From the NCBI GenBank assembly GCA_050289385.1, contig JBNKFQ010000225.1, positions 1 to 64,000 on the forward strand: a stretch of DNA of 64,000 nucleotides. Reading direction: 5' to 3'. The stretch comes from JBNKFQ01 sp050289385. Lineage in GTDB: Bacteria; Pseudomonadota; Gammaproteobacteria; Pseudomonadales; Porticoccaceae. Below, one piece after another: positions 18,422-27,347 of the stretch (positions are counted from its first letter, which is position 1; each line of letters begins with the position of its first letter). The notes beneath the pieces were generated by a model. The model was not told the origin of the DNA, did not search any database, and was given only the letters and a program-made list of their open reading frames with translations. The translations under genes were made by a program, and so were the position numbers.

Positions 18422-19009
18422 TTGCCCACCTCTCGTTTTTCCAACGCCCTGTTTCATCGCGAACCTGCCTGGCGCAGTTATCGCCGTGTGCCGCTAAAAG
18501 CCATTCCTGTCGCACTGCGGCCATGGTTGCTGGATGAAGGTTCCCTTACCGAGCGATTGCTGGCTGCCAGTGACGGGGACTTTGCCGTTGAGGTGCTTAG
18601 TCAGCAAGCGCAACTCCCATACCTGTCCGAGGCATGCCAGCTGAATATGAGAAACCGGGAGCTGGCACTGGTTAGAGAAGTGCTTTTGATCTGCTGCGGC
18701 GTTCCCTGGGTATACGCCCGCAGCATATTACCCATGTCTACACTCACTGGCCGCCAGCGCGCTCTGCGAAAATTAAACAACCAGCCGCTGGGTGCCCTGC
18801 TATTCAATGATCCCGGTATGCAACGCTCACCCATGCAGCTTGCTTGCCTCACAAGAGACAATGCCACCCTGCCTGCGGCAATTGGCGATGTAAGTCACCC
18901 TGTATGGGGGCGGCGGTCAGTATTCACTCTGGACCAAAAACCATTACTGGTCAGCGAGATCTTTTTACCGGCCTTCCCGCCTTATCACGAATCTGTGGAT
19001 AATGCATAA
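18422..19009 (+). CDS. ubiC: Chorismate lyase UbiC
   Basis: 195 residues if translation starts at the TTG at 18422, which has GGAG six bases upstream; no ATG fits better. The sequence matches chorismate lyases, including LVREVLL, FARSxxP-like text ([11 protein letters not shown]), and the C-terminal catalytic glutamate in [12 protein letters not shown]. It converts chorismate to 4-hydroxybenzoate and pyruvate for ubiquinone. It overlaps ubiA by 8 bases. Whether any product reaches the aryl polyene pathway is unknown; that pathway has its own ammonia-lyase. Confidence 0.93.
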   Translation: MPTSRFSNALFHREPAWRSYRRVPLKAIPVALRPWLLDEGSLTERLLAASDGDFAVEVLSQQAQLPYLSEACQLNMRNRELALVREVLLICCGVPWVYARSILPMSTLTGRQRALRKLNNQPLGALLFNDPGMQRSPMQLACLTRDNATLPAAIGDVSHPVWGRRSVFTLDQKPLLVSEIFLPAFPPYHESVDNA

Positions 19010-19907
19010 CATGAACCCAAACCTTGCACCCGCTGCTGTTAACAACACCATACGCCGAAAACTGGCGGACTTTCTGACGTTAATGCGTTTTGACAAACCG
19101 ATAGGTACTCTGCTCTTGCTATGGCCTACCCTATGGGCTCTCTGGTTTGCCGCCGGGGGATTCCCGGACTGGGACATATTGTTGATTTTTGTTCTCGGAG
19201 TAACTCTTATGCGGGCAGCAGGTTGCGTGATCAACGACTACGCCGACCGCAATATCGACGGCAGGGTAAAACGTACCGCCAACAGGCCACTTGTCAATGG
19301 CAGTATTAAGCCGAAAGAGGCACTGATTCTGTTTGCTCTGTTGTGTTTGCTGTCGTTTGCTCTGGTATTGTTTACCAACTCACTTACCATCCAGCTGTCT
19401 TTTGTCGGTCTGGCCCTGGCTGCCACCTACCCCTTTATGAAACGCCACACTCATTTGCCCCAAGTGGTATTGGGCGCAGCTTTTGCCTGGAGTATCCCAA
19501 TGGCGTTTGCCGCCCAGACCGGCGAACTGCCCACGCCTCTCTGGACGCTTTATGCCGGGGTCGTATTGTGGACGGTGGCTTACGATACGTTTTACGCCAT
19601 GGTGGACCGTGATGACGATTTGAAAATTGGCGTGAAATCCACCGCCATTCTGTTTGGTGAACAAGACAAGGTGATGACGTTCAGCCTGCAAGCAATGTGC
19701 ATTGTCGCTTTGTTGATGGCGGGTGCCAACTTCGAACGTGGCTGGTGGTTCTATGGCGGTGTCGCTGGTGCCGGCGCGTTATTCCTGTACCAGCAGGCTC
19801 TGGTTCGTAACCGTCAACGTGACAAGTGTTTTGCGGCCTTTCTGAATAACAACTGGGTGGGGCTTGTGGTATTTGCGGGACTGGTATTGGACTACTCATT
19901 CAGCTAA
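19002..19907 (+). CDS. ubiA: 4-hydroxybenzoate polyprenyltransferase UbiA
   Basis: 301 residues with about nine hydrophobic helices. Both Asp-rich prenyl-diphosphate motifs are visible: [10 protein letters not shown] near residue 77 and [17 protein letters not shown] near 190. It joins 4-hydroxybenzoate to the polyprenyl tail at the inner membrane. Overlap with ubiC shows translational coupling. Confidence 0.97.
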   Translation: MHNMNPNLAPAAVNNTIRRKLADFLTLMRFDKPIGTLLLLWPTLWALWFAAGGFPDWDILLIFVLGVTLMRAAGCVINDYADRNIDGRVKRTANRPLVNGSIKPKEALILFALLCLLSFALVLFTNSLTIQLSFVGLALAATYPFMKRHTHLPQVVLGAAFAWSIPMAFAAQTGELPTPLWTLYAGVVLWTVAYDTFYAMVDRDDDLKIGVKSTAILFGEQDKVMTFSLQAMCIVALLMAGANFERGWWFYGGVAGAGALFLYQQALVRNRQRDKCFAAFLNNNWVGLVVFAGLVLDYSFS

Positions 19908-20020
19908 GTCGCGCCCTGCACCCGGGCTTGTGGTTGAGATAGCGGCGCCGTGCCCTCATAATTGGTGTTCGCCGTGTAGTAGATACACACCTCAAGCCCT
20001 CCTTTTACAGGACCCCTGTT

Positions 20021-20503
20021 ATGACCATTCAAGCCAATACCGTAGTCTCTATTCACTACACGTTGACCGATGACGACGGTGTTCAACTCGACTCCTCGCA
20101 AAACCAGGAACCCCTTACCTACCTGCATGGCGCGGGCAATATCATCCCCGGCCTGGAAAACGCATTGGCAGGTAAAAATGTTGGTGACAGCTTGAAGGTT
20201 TCGGTTGAGCCGGCAGAAGCCTATGGTGAATATCAGGACGCCCTGGTGCAGCAGGCACCGCGTGATCTGTTTGAGGCCGGCCAGGAACTGCAGCCCGGCA
20301 TGCGTTTCCAGGCGCAAACCGACAACGGCCCAATGTCAGTGGTGATTACCGAAGTTACTGACGATTCAGTCAGCGTAGACGCCAACCACCCGCTGGCAGG
20401 CAAGACCCTGCACTTTGATGTCAGCGTGGAAAACCTGCGTGAAGCAACTGAAGAGGAAGTATCCCACGGCCACCCCCATGTCGAGGGCGGTTGCGGGCAC
20501 TAA
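20021..20503 (+). CDS. slyD: FKBP-type peptidyl-prolyl isomerase, SlyD-like
   Basis: 160 residues. The FKBP domain (about 5-70, with ISIHYTLTDDDGVQLDSS-like start and FLPAGGH replaced by YLHGAGNIIPGLENAL) encloses an insert-in-flap domain (about 70-130, YGEYQDALVQQAPRDLF). The C-terminus HGHPHVEGGCGH is short and His-rich, as in SlyD, a nickel-binding prolyl isomerase and chaperone. The Cys-rich tail of the E. coli protein is missing, as in Pseudomonas forms. It follows ubiA by 113 bases. Confidence 0.9.
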   Translation: MTIQANTVVSIHYTLTDDDGVQLDSSQNQEPLTYLHGAGNIIPGLENALAGKNVGDSLKVSVEPAEAYGEYQDALVQQAPRDLFEAGQELQPGMRFQAQTDNGPMSVVITEVTDDSVSVDANHPLAGKTLHFDVSVENLREATEEEVSHGHPHVEGGCGH

Positions 20504-20517
20504 GCAGCGAAAGAGGA

Positions 20518-20546
20518 AGGGGGCCCTGGAAGGTGTGGCCCTTTTC
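20518..20546. terminator. Likely terminator between convergent slyD and mipA-like gene
   Basis: GGGCC at 20521-20525 pairs with GGCCC at 20537-20541, and TTTT follows on the plus strand with AAGG before the stem. This is a short stem with a small T-run, and it lies between two convergent genes. Confidence 0.5.
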
Positions 20547-20583
20547 AATCTCTACCAAATAGCCGATCAAGTTAATGGGTTGT

Positions 20584-21417
20584 TTACTTGCCCCTTCCTG
20601 ACTGCCAGAAATACCATCCTGCCCCAAGGGCAATGGAAACAAAGTGATTGCTTTCAATCAGCGGGCTGTCGGAGAATTCCGCGCCCCCCAGGTAATCGTA
20701 ACGAAGAGTGCCACCGAGCCATAAACTGCCGTAGCGGCGCCGCAGGCCCAGCTTGAACACCGCGCCCCCATAACCAGACCCGGCATCATAGAATCCCCTG
20801 GTGGCCGTTTCATATTGGGGCGCTACAGAGTAGAAGTAACTGTGATAGCGATCGCTGCCGTACAACATGCCGATGCGACCTACCAGGTTCCAATCACCGA
20901 CAACGCGCTCCTGCCGGTACGCCACGTTGGGGTTAAACACCCAACCGATATAATCCGACTGCCGCAAATCGGTTGCCACCGCGCCACGCAACGACATGTG
21001 CAGGGCCCAACCCTCACGCAGTACTTCGCCGCTTAAATTGACGGCGAAATCGGGACCGATTTCGAAGGTCGGCAGTAACTCCAGCATCCCCCTGCGCAGC
21101 GAATTTTCTCCGTCGTCATTGGCCAGGGACAAATCGGCACTGAGATTGAGTTCAATTCTGTTATCGGCGAATAACCTACCCCTGATCCCTTCTTCGTCAG
21201 CGCGCAAGAAATCGCCGCGATAGACCACCAGGGGAAACGGCAGCGCACGTAATTGATAGTGGTCGGAGCCCCGATAGTCGGCCAATAATTGTCCGCCAAT
21301 GCCAGCGCCCAGTTCCCATTCGGGCTTGACTGATTCACCGGGCTGATCGGCATGCAGCGACGACGCACCGCAACAAAAACAGATGACGATGACAATACGT
21401 GCGTTTATTCTAGACAT
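20584..21417 (-). CDS. MipA/OmpV family outer membrane protein
   Basis: 277 residues from ATG 21417. A signal peptide ends near CGASSLHA. The rest is rich in alternating beta-strand text with aromatic girdle residues and ends in WYFWQSGRGK, and begins WELGAGIGGQ, the MipA/OmpV hallmark. It is an outer-membrane barrel; some relatives scaffold murein enzymes or act as adhesins. The upstream gene (a lipoprotein) stops 2 bases before it, so the two are translated from one mRNA. Confidence 0.8.
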   Translation of the reverse strand: MSRINARIVIVICFCCGASSLHADQPGESVKPEWELGAGIGGQLLADYRGSDHYQLRALPFPLVVYRGDFLRADEEGIRGRLFADNRIELNLSADLSLANDDGENSLRRGMLELLPTFEIGPDFAVNLSGEVLREGWALHMSLRGAVATDLRQSDYIGWVFNPNVAYRQERVVGDWNLVGRIGMLYGSDRYHSYFYSVAPQYETATRGFYDAGSGYGGAVFKLGLRRRYGSLWLGGTLRYDYLGGAEFSDSPLIESNHFVSIALGAGWYFWQSGRGK

Positions 21418-21418
21418 A

Positions 21419-21979
21419 TCATTGCTGGTGCCGGTAATTGTCCACCAGGTACTGGTGGGCAATATCAACAATATAATCCAGCAGGTTTCTGTCTGTGGCG
21501 CCAATTGACCAGGCCCCTCCCAGTGCACTGGCGTTGCGGACGGCAACCGGGGACGCAATGGTCTCTCCACTGGCCGCATCCACCATCTCTATTTCCATAC
21601 TGATAAACGAGTCACCAGCAAATCCCCCGGCCCAGAATCTGGCGCCACCACTGATTACACGCAACGATAAAACTTTTGGTTTGAGAATCAACAACCGGTC
21701 GCCGGATGTTGCTTGCTGCTGCCACTGATTCAGCAGTGGTGACAGTTTGCTCTCCAGCTTTTGAGCCAACTGTTGTGTCACTTTCAGCTTGCTTTCGTCG
21801 TTCGCAACCGCGTCGCTGTAGGCCATTTTCTCCAATTTATACTTCTGATATGACACAAGCGGTTTTTTGGTGGCACTCAGTTTGGCGGATTCCTCTTGCG
21901 CCACTTGCGCACGTTTTTCCGGTGAAGAGGCGCAACCAACCATCAACCCCACCAGCATTAACACGACTATTTTTTTCAT
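21419..21979 (-). CDS. DUF4410-like lipoprotein
   Basis: 186 residues. A lipobox follows a hydrophobic signal (LVGLMVGC, Cys 16). The region about 100-170 reads GGARFWAGGFAGDSFISMEIE and VDAASGETIASP, which is the DUF4410 pattern. It has no enzymatic motif and is probably attached to the outer membrane. It stands between a HEAT-like lipoprotein and the MipA-like barrel on the same strand. Confidence 0.7.
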   Translation of the reverse strand: MKKIVVLMLVGLMVGCASSPEKRAQVAQEESAKLSATKKPLVSYQKYKLEKMAYSDAVANDESKLKVTQQLAQKLESKLSPLLNQWQQQATSGDRLLILKPKVLSLRVISGGARFWAGGFAGDSFISMEIEMVDAASGETIASPVAVRNASALGGAWSIGATDRNLLDYIVDIAHQYLVDNYRHQQ

Positions 21980-22042
21980 CGTTCACATTCCCTTCTTAAA
22001 ACCGGCAAATAACTCAACGCTCTTGTCTTCATAATCGGACAG

Positions 22043-23005
22043 TCAATCCAAATAGAGATCAATGATCATGCTATTCCATCGCTCCTCCCTGGATGCATTG
22101 GCTCGCCAACGCTTGCGCTGCTCCATTAAATAATCATTGCTCGCCTGGGTTTGCAGGTCGCCTATTGCCTTTAACGCCATCCCCCTGTCCTGCCAGCTCC
22201 GCGCCCCCTCGTAAATCGACTTCAACAGATCGAGTTGTTCTTCCGCCCGGCTGACCCCCAAACCGGATATCGCCGACAGACGAACGTATTCGTCATCGTG
22301 TTTGGCAAATTCTATCAAATAGTCGATAGCATGCGGGTTGTTCGAAAACGCCAACTCATACACGTCCATATAGGCCAGCTCATCGTCACTAAAATTATTG
22401 CGAACATTCTCCGCGAGATTGTCCACCTGCGCGTTTGTCAGAGAGTAGCCAAAAACCCTCTGGTTGATTTTTGCGGCGATTTCTTTAACCAACAATTCCG
22501 TCGGCTGATTGAAACAAGGTTCGTTGACTTCCGTCATGCTCCAGACCGGCACTTTACCGCGCTTGACCAGAGCGGCCAACCGCTGCGGTCCGGAACCGTC
22601 TACGATCAAATCTACCCTGACAGAAGACAAAGTCACCAGAGGCGCGAAACCGTTGGCACGATGATTGACGACTTCCAAACCCTGCAAATCAATCGTACTG
22701 TTCGATGAAGCGATGAACCTTACCGGTAACCCGCGCGCTTTGAGTTCTTCTTGCAAGTTGGTGATAAAAAAACCGGCGGCATCGAAACGGCCACCGTCGT
22801 GCGTTAAATTAATGGTTATCACACCACTTGACGGATTGTGGTCGGCTGGCAGAGAGTTTTTAAACGAAAACGATTTTACCTCCGATGTACCTTGGGCAGC
22901 ATAGGAATTTTCAGACAGGTTTGGTTTATCTATGGGTATTGTCAGCGAACAGGCCTGGCACAGAACAAGTAACAGGCCGACAATAAGTAGCCTTAAATAT
23001 GACAT
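22043..23005 (-). CDS. Lipoprotein with a C-terminal HEAT-like repeat region
   Basis: 320 residues with lipobox LCQAC (Cys 19) after a short hydrophobic signal. The first two thirds have no recognised motif. The last third (about 210-310) is helical with phrases such as DEYVRLSAISGLGVSRAE and DRGMALKAIGDL, typical of HEAT-like repeats. It is 137 bases downstream of the pigment cluster on the same strand, so it may or may not be cotranscribed. Function is unknown. Confidence 0.65.
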   Translation of the reverse strand: MSYLRLLIVGLLLVLCQACSLTIPIDKPNLSENSYAAQGTSEVKSFSFKNSLPADHNPSSGVITINLTHDGGRFDAAGFFITNLQEELKARGLPVRFIASSNSTIDLQGLEVVNHRANGFAPLVTLSSVRVDLIVDGSGPQRLAALVKRGKVPVWSMTEVNEPCFNQPTELLVKEIAAKINQRVFGYSLTNAQVDNLAENVRNNFSDDELAYMDVYELAFSNNPHAIDYLIEFAKHDDEYVRLSAISGLGVSRAEEQLDLLKSIYEGARSWQDRGMALKAIGDLQTQASNDYLMEQRKRWRANASREERWNSMIIDLYLD

Positions 23006-23142
23006 AGTTTCTCCCTGTTTTTATGTTAACGGTTTTGTTGTTGCAGACAGGGGCAGTTACAGCACCGTCTCGGTTTTCAGTTTCTGCACCTTGTTTTAAA
23101 TTCTTCTCTATTCGCCACTCTTGCGCAACACTTGCCTCACAA

Positions 23143-24369
23143 TCAGGGCGAGCGTCCGAAAATTAGCGACGTATTAATCCCCCCAAAAGCAAAGTTATTG
23201 CTCATCACGTATTCACAATCAAGTTCGCGAGGTTGACCGACAATGTAATCCAACTGCGCACATTCGGGGTCGACATCCCGCAAATTTGCGGTGGCATGAA
23301 ACCAGCCTTCGTTCATCATCCGAATCGCCGTCCAGGCCTCGAGTACGCCACAAGCCCCCAAGGTGTGGCCAGTAAAACTTTTAAAGGCGCTGATCGGCAC
23401 GTTGGCGCCAAACATTCCGGCGGTGGCATGACTTTCGGCAATGTCACCTCGATCAGTGGCGGTGCCGTGGGCGCTGATATAGCCGATCTGCGCAGCGTCA
23501 ATACCGGCGTCATCAAGCGCCAGTTGCAGCGCGTGTTTCATCGTCTCACTGGACGGCTGGGTGATGTGCGCACCGTCGGAATTGCCGCCAAACCCCACCA
23601 CCTCGGCATAAATCTTCGCACCCCGCGCTTTGGCGTGACCCAACTCTTCCAATATCAGTGTACCTGCACCCTCGCCAATAACCAGTCCGTCTCTGTTGCG
23701 GTCAAAAGGCGATGGTGTCATGTGTGGCATATTGTTGCGTGTGCTCGTGGCAAACAAGGTATCAAAAACGGCTGCCTGGGTTGCACACAGTTCTTCTGCG
23801 CCTCCGGCCACCATTAATGTCTGGCGCCCAAACTTGATCGCCTCATAGGCATACCCAATGCCCTGGCTCCCCGAGGTACAGGCGCTTGATGTTGTAATAA
23901 CACGCCCTTTCAAACCAAAAAAAACACCGATATTTACGGGGGTGGTATGGCTCATCATGCGTATATAGGATGAGGCATTCAAACCGGCAGTAGAATGGTT
24001 TAGCAACATCTTGCCAAAATCAGCTACGGCAGCGGTGCTCCCCGCAGAAGAACCATAAGCGACACCCATACGACCATCCTGAATGACCGGATTGTTGAGT
24101 AACCCGGCATCCTCAAGAGCCAACTCGGTTGCACGCGTCGCCAACAACGCCACCCGCCCCATGCCACGAACCGCTTTGCGGCTGTAATGAGCAGGCTTTT
24201 CAAAATCGGGAATCGGACCACCCAGACGGGTATTCAGGCCTTCGTATTTATCCCAGTCTTCGATATACCTTATGCCGGTTTGCTGTGTCTTCAGGTTGTG
24301 TGCCACCTCTGACCAACTCTGGCCTATCGGCGACAAGCCCGCCATGCCAGTAACCACCACTCTTTTCAT
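23143..24369 (-). CDS. Beta-ketoacyl-ACP synthase of the aryl polyene cluster (FabF-like)
   Basis: 408 residues from ATG 24369; an in-frame GTG two codons earlier is possible. The catalytic triad is visible: Cys 164 in SSACTSGSQG, His in HGTATDRGD, and His in GHTLGACG. It elongates the polyene by Claisen condensation on carrier protein. It is the last gene of the minus-strand cluster; its ATG shares one base with the ketoreductase stop (TAATG). It is one of two complete ketosynthases in the cluster, beside a chain-length-factor-like protein at the other end. Confidence 0.9.
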   Translation of the reverse strand: MKRVVVTGMAGLSPIGQSWSEVAHNLKTQQTGIRYIEDWDKYEGLNTRLGGPIPDFEKPAHYSRKAVRGMGRVALLATRATELALEDAGLLNNPVIQDGRMGVAYGSSAGSTAAVADFGKMLLNHSTAGLNASSYIRMMSHTTPVNIGVFFGLKGRVITTSSACTSGSQGIGYAYEAIKFGRQTLMVAGGAEELCATQAAVFDTLFATSTRNNMPHMTPSPFDRNRDGLVIGEGAGTLILEELGHAKARGAKIYAEVVGFGGNSDGAHITQPSSETMKHALQLALDDAGIDAAQIGYISAHGTATDRGDIAESHATAGMFGANVPISAFKSFTGHTLGACGVLEAWTAIRMMNEGWFHATANLRDVDPECAQLDYIVGQPRELDCEYVMSNNFAFGGINTSLIFGRSP

Positions 24370-25094
24370 TAACACATCCCACCGTTAACCGAAATAACCT
24401 GCCGCGTGATATAGGCTGCTCCGTCTGACATTAAAAAACTTACCGTCGAGGCAACCTCTTCAGGGCGCCCCAGCCGTCTGGCCGGAATCATCCCGGTCAC
24501 TTCGTCCAGAGGCAGTTGATCAATCATATCTGTATCAATCAGCCCCGGCGCCACACAGTTTACTGTAATATTGCGTTTTGCCATTTCCAGCGCCAGCGCT
24601 TTGGTTGCACCGATAATTCCCGCTTTGGCAGCGCTGTAGTTTACCTGGCCACGATTACCAATCAAACCGGACACCGACGAGATCGTAACAATCCTGCCTG
24701 GCTGACGCCGGCGAATCATTGGCATGATCAAGGGGTTGAGCACGTTATAAAAGCTGTCCAGATTAGTGTGCATCACCTGATCCCATTCATCCTCATCCAG
24801 GGCGGGAAAAGCGTTATCCCGAGCAATCCCTGCATTGCAAACCACGCCATAACAGGCGCCATATTGCTCAATGTCTGCCTGCAAAACCGCTTTGGATTCG
24901 GCCCGATCCGAAACATCAAAACGCAGCAGTCGCACATCTCGCCCCAGCGCTCTTATTTCATTTTTTACCTGTTCTGCCTGCTCGACTGAATCGCGGTAGT
25001 GAACCACGATATCAAATCCGTCCTGCGCCAGCCCCAATGCAATCGCTCGCCCGATACCTCGGCTGGAGCCGGTAACCAATACTGTTTTCGTCAT
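24369..25094 (-). CDS. 3-oxoacyl-ACP reductase, FabG-like SDR
   Basis: 241 residues. The cofactor motif TGSSRGIGRAIA starts at residue 7, and the catalytic text is SSVSGLIGNRGQVNYSAAKAG. It reduces the beta-keto group of the growing polyene on carrier protein with NADPH. It overlaps the upstream dehydratase by 4 bases (ATGA) and the downstream ketosynthase by one. Compared with housekeeping FabG it is very typical; its place in the cluster assigns it to pigment synthesis. Confidence 0.92.
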   Translation of the reverse strand: MTKTVLVTGSSRGIGRAIALGLAQDGFDIVVHYRDSVEQAEQVKNEIRALGRDVRLLRFDVSDRAESKAVLQADIEQYGACYGVVCNAGIARDNAFPALDEDEWDQVMHTNLDSFYNVLNPLIMPMIRRRQPGRIVTISSVSGLIGNRGQVNYSAAKAGIIGATKALALEMAKRNITVNCVAPGLIDTDMIDQLPLDEVTGMIPARRLGRPEEVASTVSFLMSDGAAYITRQVISVNGGMC

Positions 25095-25573
25095 AACTGT
25101 CCTTCTTGTAGCTGTTCTTCTTGCAAAAAAACTTCGGCATCGGCCGGTTGAAATACATTCAGGTTGGCCGCAACCAGCACACCCTCACCAGTTATCGTGC
25201 ACTCGAATACGCTTAATCCATCATCTCCCCGCAGCACTTCATCAGCCGTGACTTTCAGATTTGCACCACAGGCAAATTCCGCACAATTCGTTTCGTAGCG
25301 CCGCGTACCAAGCAAAAGCCCGAGCTTGACCGGCTCTCCCGCCTGCTTTGCCAGTAAACCGGCGTAAACCCCTATCGTCTGGGCCATGTACTCAATACCC
25401 ACCCAGGCCGGCACTCGGTCATTCCGATCAAACAGGCCATCCTGCCGCACCTGCAAGCCCGTTGTCACGCCGCCGTCTCGCTGCTCAATCAACTTGTCGA
25501 TCAACACCATGTCGCCGTCGTGCGGCAACAAGTCAGCAATCGGTCCGGATTTGCCCACATGCTTCTCCTTCAT
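25091..25573 (-). CDS. Hotdog-fold 3-hydroxyacyl-ACP dehydratase, ApeP-like
   Basis: 160 residues with the sequence LLPHDGDMVLIDKLIEQ and VGIEYMAQTIGVYAGLLA, which fit the dehydratase-like hotdog family found in aryl polyene clusters (ApeP type). It would remove water from the 3-hydroxyacyl intermediate to set the trans double bond. Catalytic His and Glu/Asp are suggested by PHDGD and VGIEYMAQ, by analogy only. It overlaps its neighbours by 4 bases on both sides. Confidence 0.8.
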   Translation of the reverse strand: MKEKHVGKSGPIADLLPHDGDMVLIDKLIEQRDGGVTTGLQVRQDGLFDRNDRVPAWVGIEYMAQTIGVYAGLLAKQAGEPVKLGLLLGTRRYETNCAEFACGANLKVTADEVLRGDDGLSVFECTITGEGVLVAANLNVFQPADAEVFLQEEQLQEGQL

Positions 25574-26766
25574 CCCGGTATCATCTGCCCGTAACCCAAT
25601 ACTACAGCGACATTGTTTCCACCAAATGCAAATGAATTACTCATGCAAATACGCGGGCCAGCGCTCTCCGCCTGTCCCGCTTTCACAAAGTTGAGCGGTG
25701 GCAATTTCGGGTCTGCTGCACCATCCCATACATGGGGCGGCAACAAGCCGTCTTTCCGGGCCATTGCCAGCCAGCAAAATCCCGCTTCTATGGCTCCCGC
25801 CGCCCCCAGTGTGTGTCCGGTTATTGCCTTGGTGGAACTACAGGGCACACCATTGGAAAACAGTTCGGCAACCGCTCGACTTTCCATCGCATCATTTTGT
25901 AAGGTGGCAGTACCGTGCAAACTCAGGTAATCCACATTGCTTGCCTCTAATCCGGCAACGTCCAGCGCTTCCCGCATGGCGGCCACAGCTCCCAAACCTG
26001 TTGGGTCCGGAGCAGAGATATGGTGTGCATCGGAGCTGGCCCCGACCCCAAGCAGAGCAATGTTTCCTGTTTCTCTGGTCATTAAAAACAGCGCTGCGCC
26101 TTCGCCGATATTTATGCCGTCCCGGTTTACGCTGAATGGATTGCAATTACCCGCCGACACGGCCTCCAGCGCTGTAAAACCCTGTACTGTCATTTTGCAC
26201 AGGCTGTCAGCACCGCCCACAATAACCGCGTCGCAGAGATCAAGCGTCAGCAGTCGGCGGGCAGAAACCAGTGCTCTTGCACCGGATGAGCAAGCGGTAG
26301 AAACGGTATATGCAGGCCCGTCGGCACCCAGGTATTTACTTAAAAACTCGCTGGGCGTGCCTATAGCCTGTTGCCTATAATCGTAATTTTTGGGCAGGCT
26401 GCCGGTTTGCTGATAGTCTCTTAGCGCTTGTTCTCCCTCTGCAATCCCCGACGTACTGGTGCCAATTACAACACCAATGCGCTCAGCGCCAAAACGATCA
26501 AACGCCCGATCAACTGTATCGCGAATATCCGCCAGCGCCGCCAGCAACAACTGATTGTTTCGGCTCTGATAGATCTTCAGTTCAGCTGGAATTACCGGCA
26601 ATTCCCACCCGACTTGGCCAACCACGCACCGCCCCTCCTGCAGATAATGGGCACTGCTCACCATGCCCGCGCGACAGCCTCGAAACAGCGCATCGGCAAC
26701 GTCGTTCCGGTTTGCTCCGAGCGCGCACACGATGCCAAGGTCATTTAAATAGTAACCGCTTGTCAC
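25570..26766 (-). CDS. Beta-ketoacyl-ACP synthase of the aryl polyene cluster
   Basis: 398 residues with catalytic Cys 159 in VSTACSSGARAL, His in HGTATLQND, and His in TGHTLGAAG. It resembles the ApeO/ApeR class of ketosynthases. It condenses malonyl units onto the carrier-bound aryl starter. It overlaps DUF3261 by 4 bases and the dehydratase by 4 bases, so coupling is tight. Confidence 0.9.
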   Translation of the reverse strand: MTSGYYLNDLGIVCALGANRNDVADALFRGCRAGMVSSAHYLQEGRCVVGQVGWELPVIPAELKIYQSRNNQLLLAALADIRDTVDRAFDRFGAERIGVVIGTSTSGIAEGEQALRDYQQTGSLPKNYDYRQQAIGTPSEFLSKYLGADGPAYTVSTACSSGARALVSARRLLTLDLCDAVIVGGADSLCKMTVQGFTALEAVSAGNCNPFSVNRDGINIGEGAALFLMTRETGNIALLGVGASSDAHHISAPDPTGLGAVAAMREALDVAGLEASNVDYLSLHGTATLQNDAMESRAVAELFSNGVPCSSTKAITGHTLGAAGAIEAGFCWLAMARKDGLLPPHVWDGAADPKLPPLNFVKAGQAESAGPRICMSNSFAFGGNNVAVVLGYGQMIPG

Positions 26767-27347
26767 AGCGTGATAACCTCCAGTGTTCTGACCCGCAGTG
26801 AATAACCATACTGATAATTTGTCAGGGTAAATTGCCCTTGCATGGGGTCATCCGTTTCGTAGTTGATCGCAACAACTCTGTTGTTTTTATAAAAGAGTTG
26901 ACGCAATCGGGAGCTTTGCTGCAAACGCCACGGAACACCCAGTTGCCGTTGAATCTCTCCCTCCGGCCACAACGCCAGCTGAATATCCGCCAATACCTGT
27001 TGTGGTTGAAAGTGTTCTTGCACCAGGGCGCTTTTTTCCATCACCAAATTGTCGCCATCATACTGCAAGGTAAACAACTTCAACCCTTGAGCCGACAACC
27101 CGACCAGGCTTACCTGGTGAGAGTGCAATTCGAGCACACCCAACATTTCGTGATGTGCGCCATTGTATTCTCCTGTCACCTGCTGCTGCACTTGCAACGA
27201 TGCACCAAAATCATGTACCGCAAGCAGTGGCATAGCCATTTCGTTAACTGGCCGCTCCTTTACGGTTTGGCAACCCGCCAGTAAAGACACGGCTAACCAT
27301 AGTGCGAACTTCAACAGGCCTTTTTTCAACACAGCTCTTTTCAGCAT
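26763..27347 (-). CDS. DUF3261 lipoprotein of the aryl polyene cluster
   Basis: 194 residues. A signal peptide with lipobox LLAGC (Cys 26) is followed by a mostly beta-strand-like region. The family DUF3261 is a regular member of aryl polyene clusters with unknown function. It may help pass the pigment lipid through the periplasm. It overlaps the flavin enzyme by 7 bases and the ketosynthase by 4. Confidence 0.75.
   Translation of the reverse strand: MLKRAVLKKGLLKFALWLAVSLLAGCQTVKERPVNEMAMPLLAVHDFGASLQVQQQVTGEYNGAHHEMLGVLELHSHQVSLVGLSAQGLKLFTLQYDGDNLVMEKSALVQEHFQPQQVLADIQLALWPEGEIQRQLGVPWRLQQSSRLRQLFYKNNRVVAINYETDDPMQGQFTLTNYQYGYSLRVRTLEVITL

Noticed and set aside
18422..19009. UbiC as the supplier of the aryl polyene starter
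   Set aside because: It overlaps ubiA and fits ubiquinone synthesis; the pigment operon has its own ammonia-lyase, so no link is needed.
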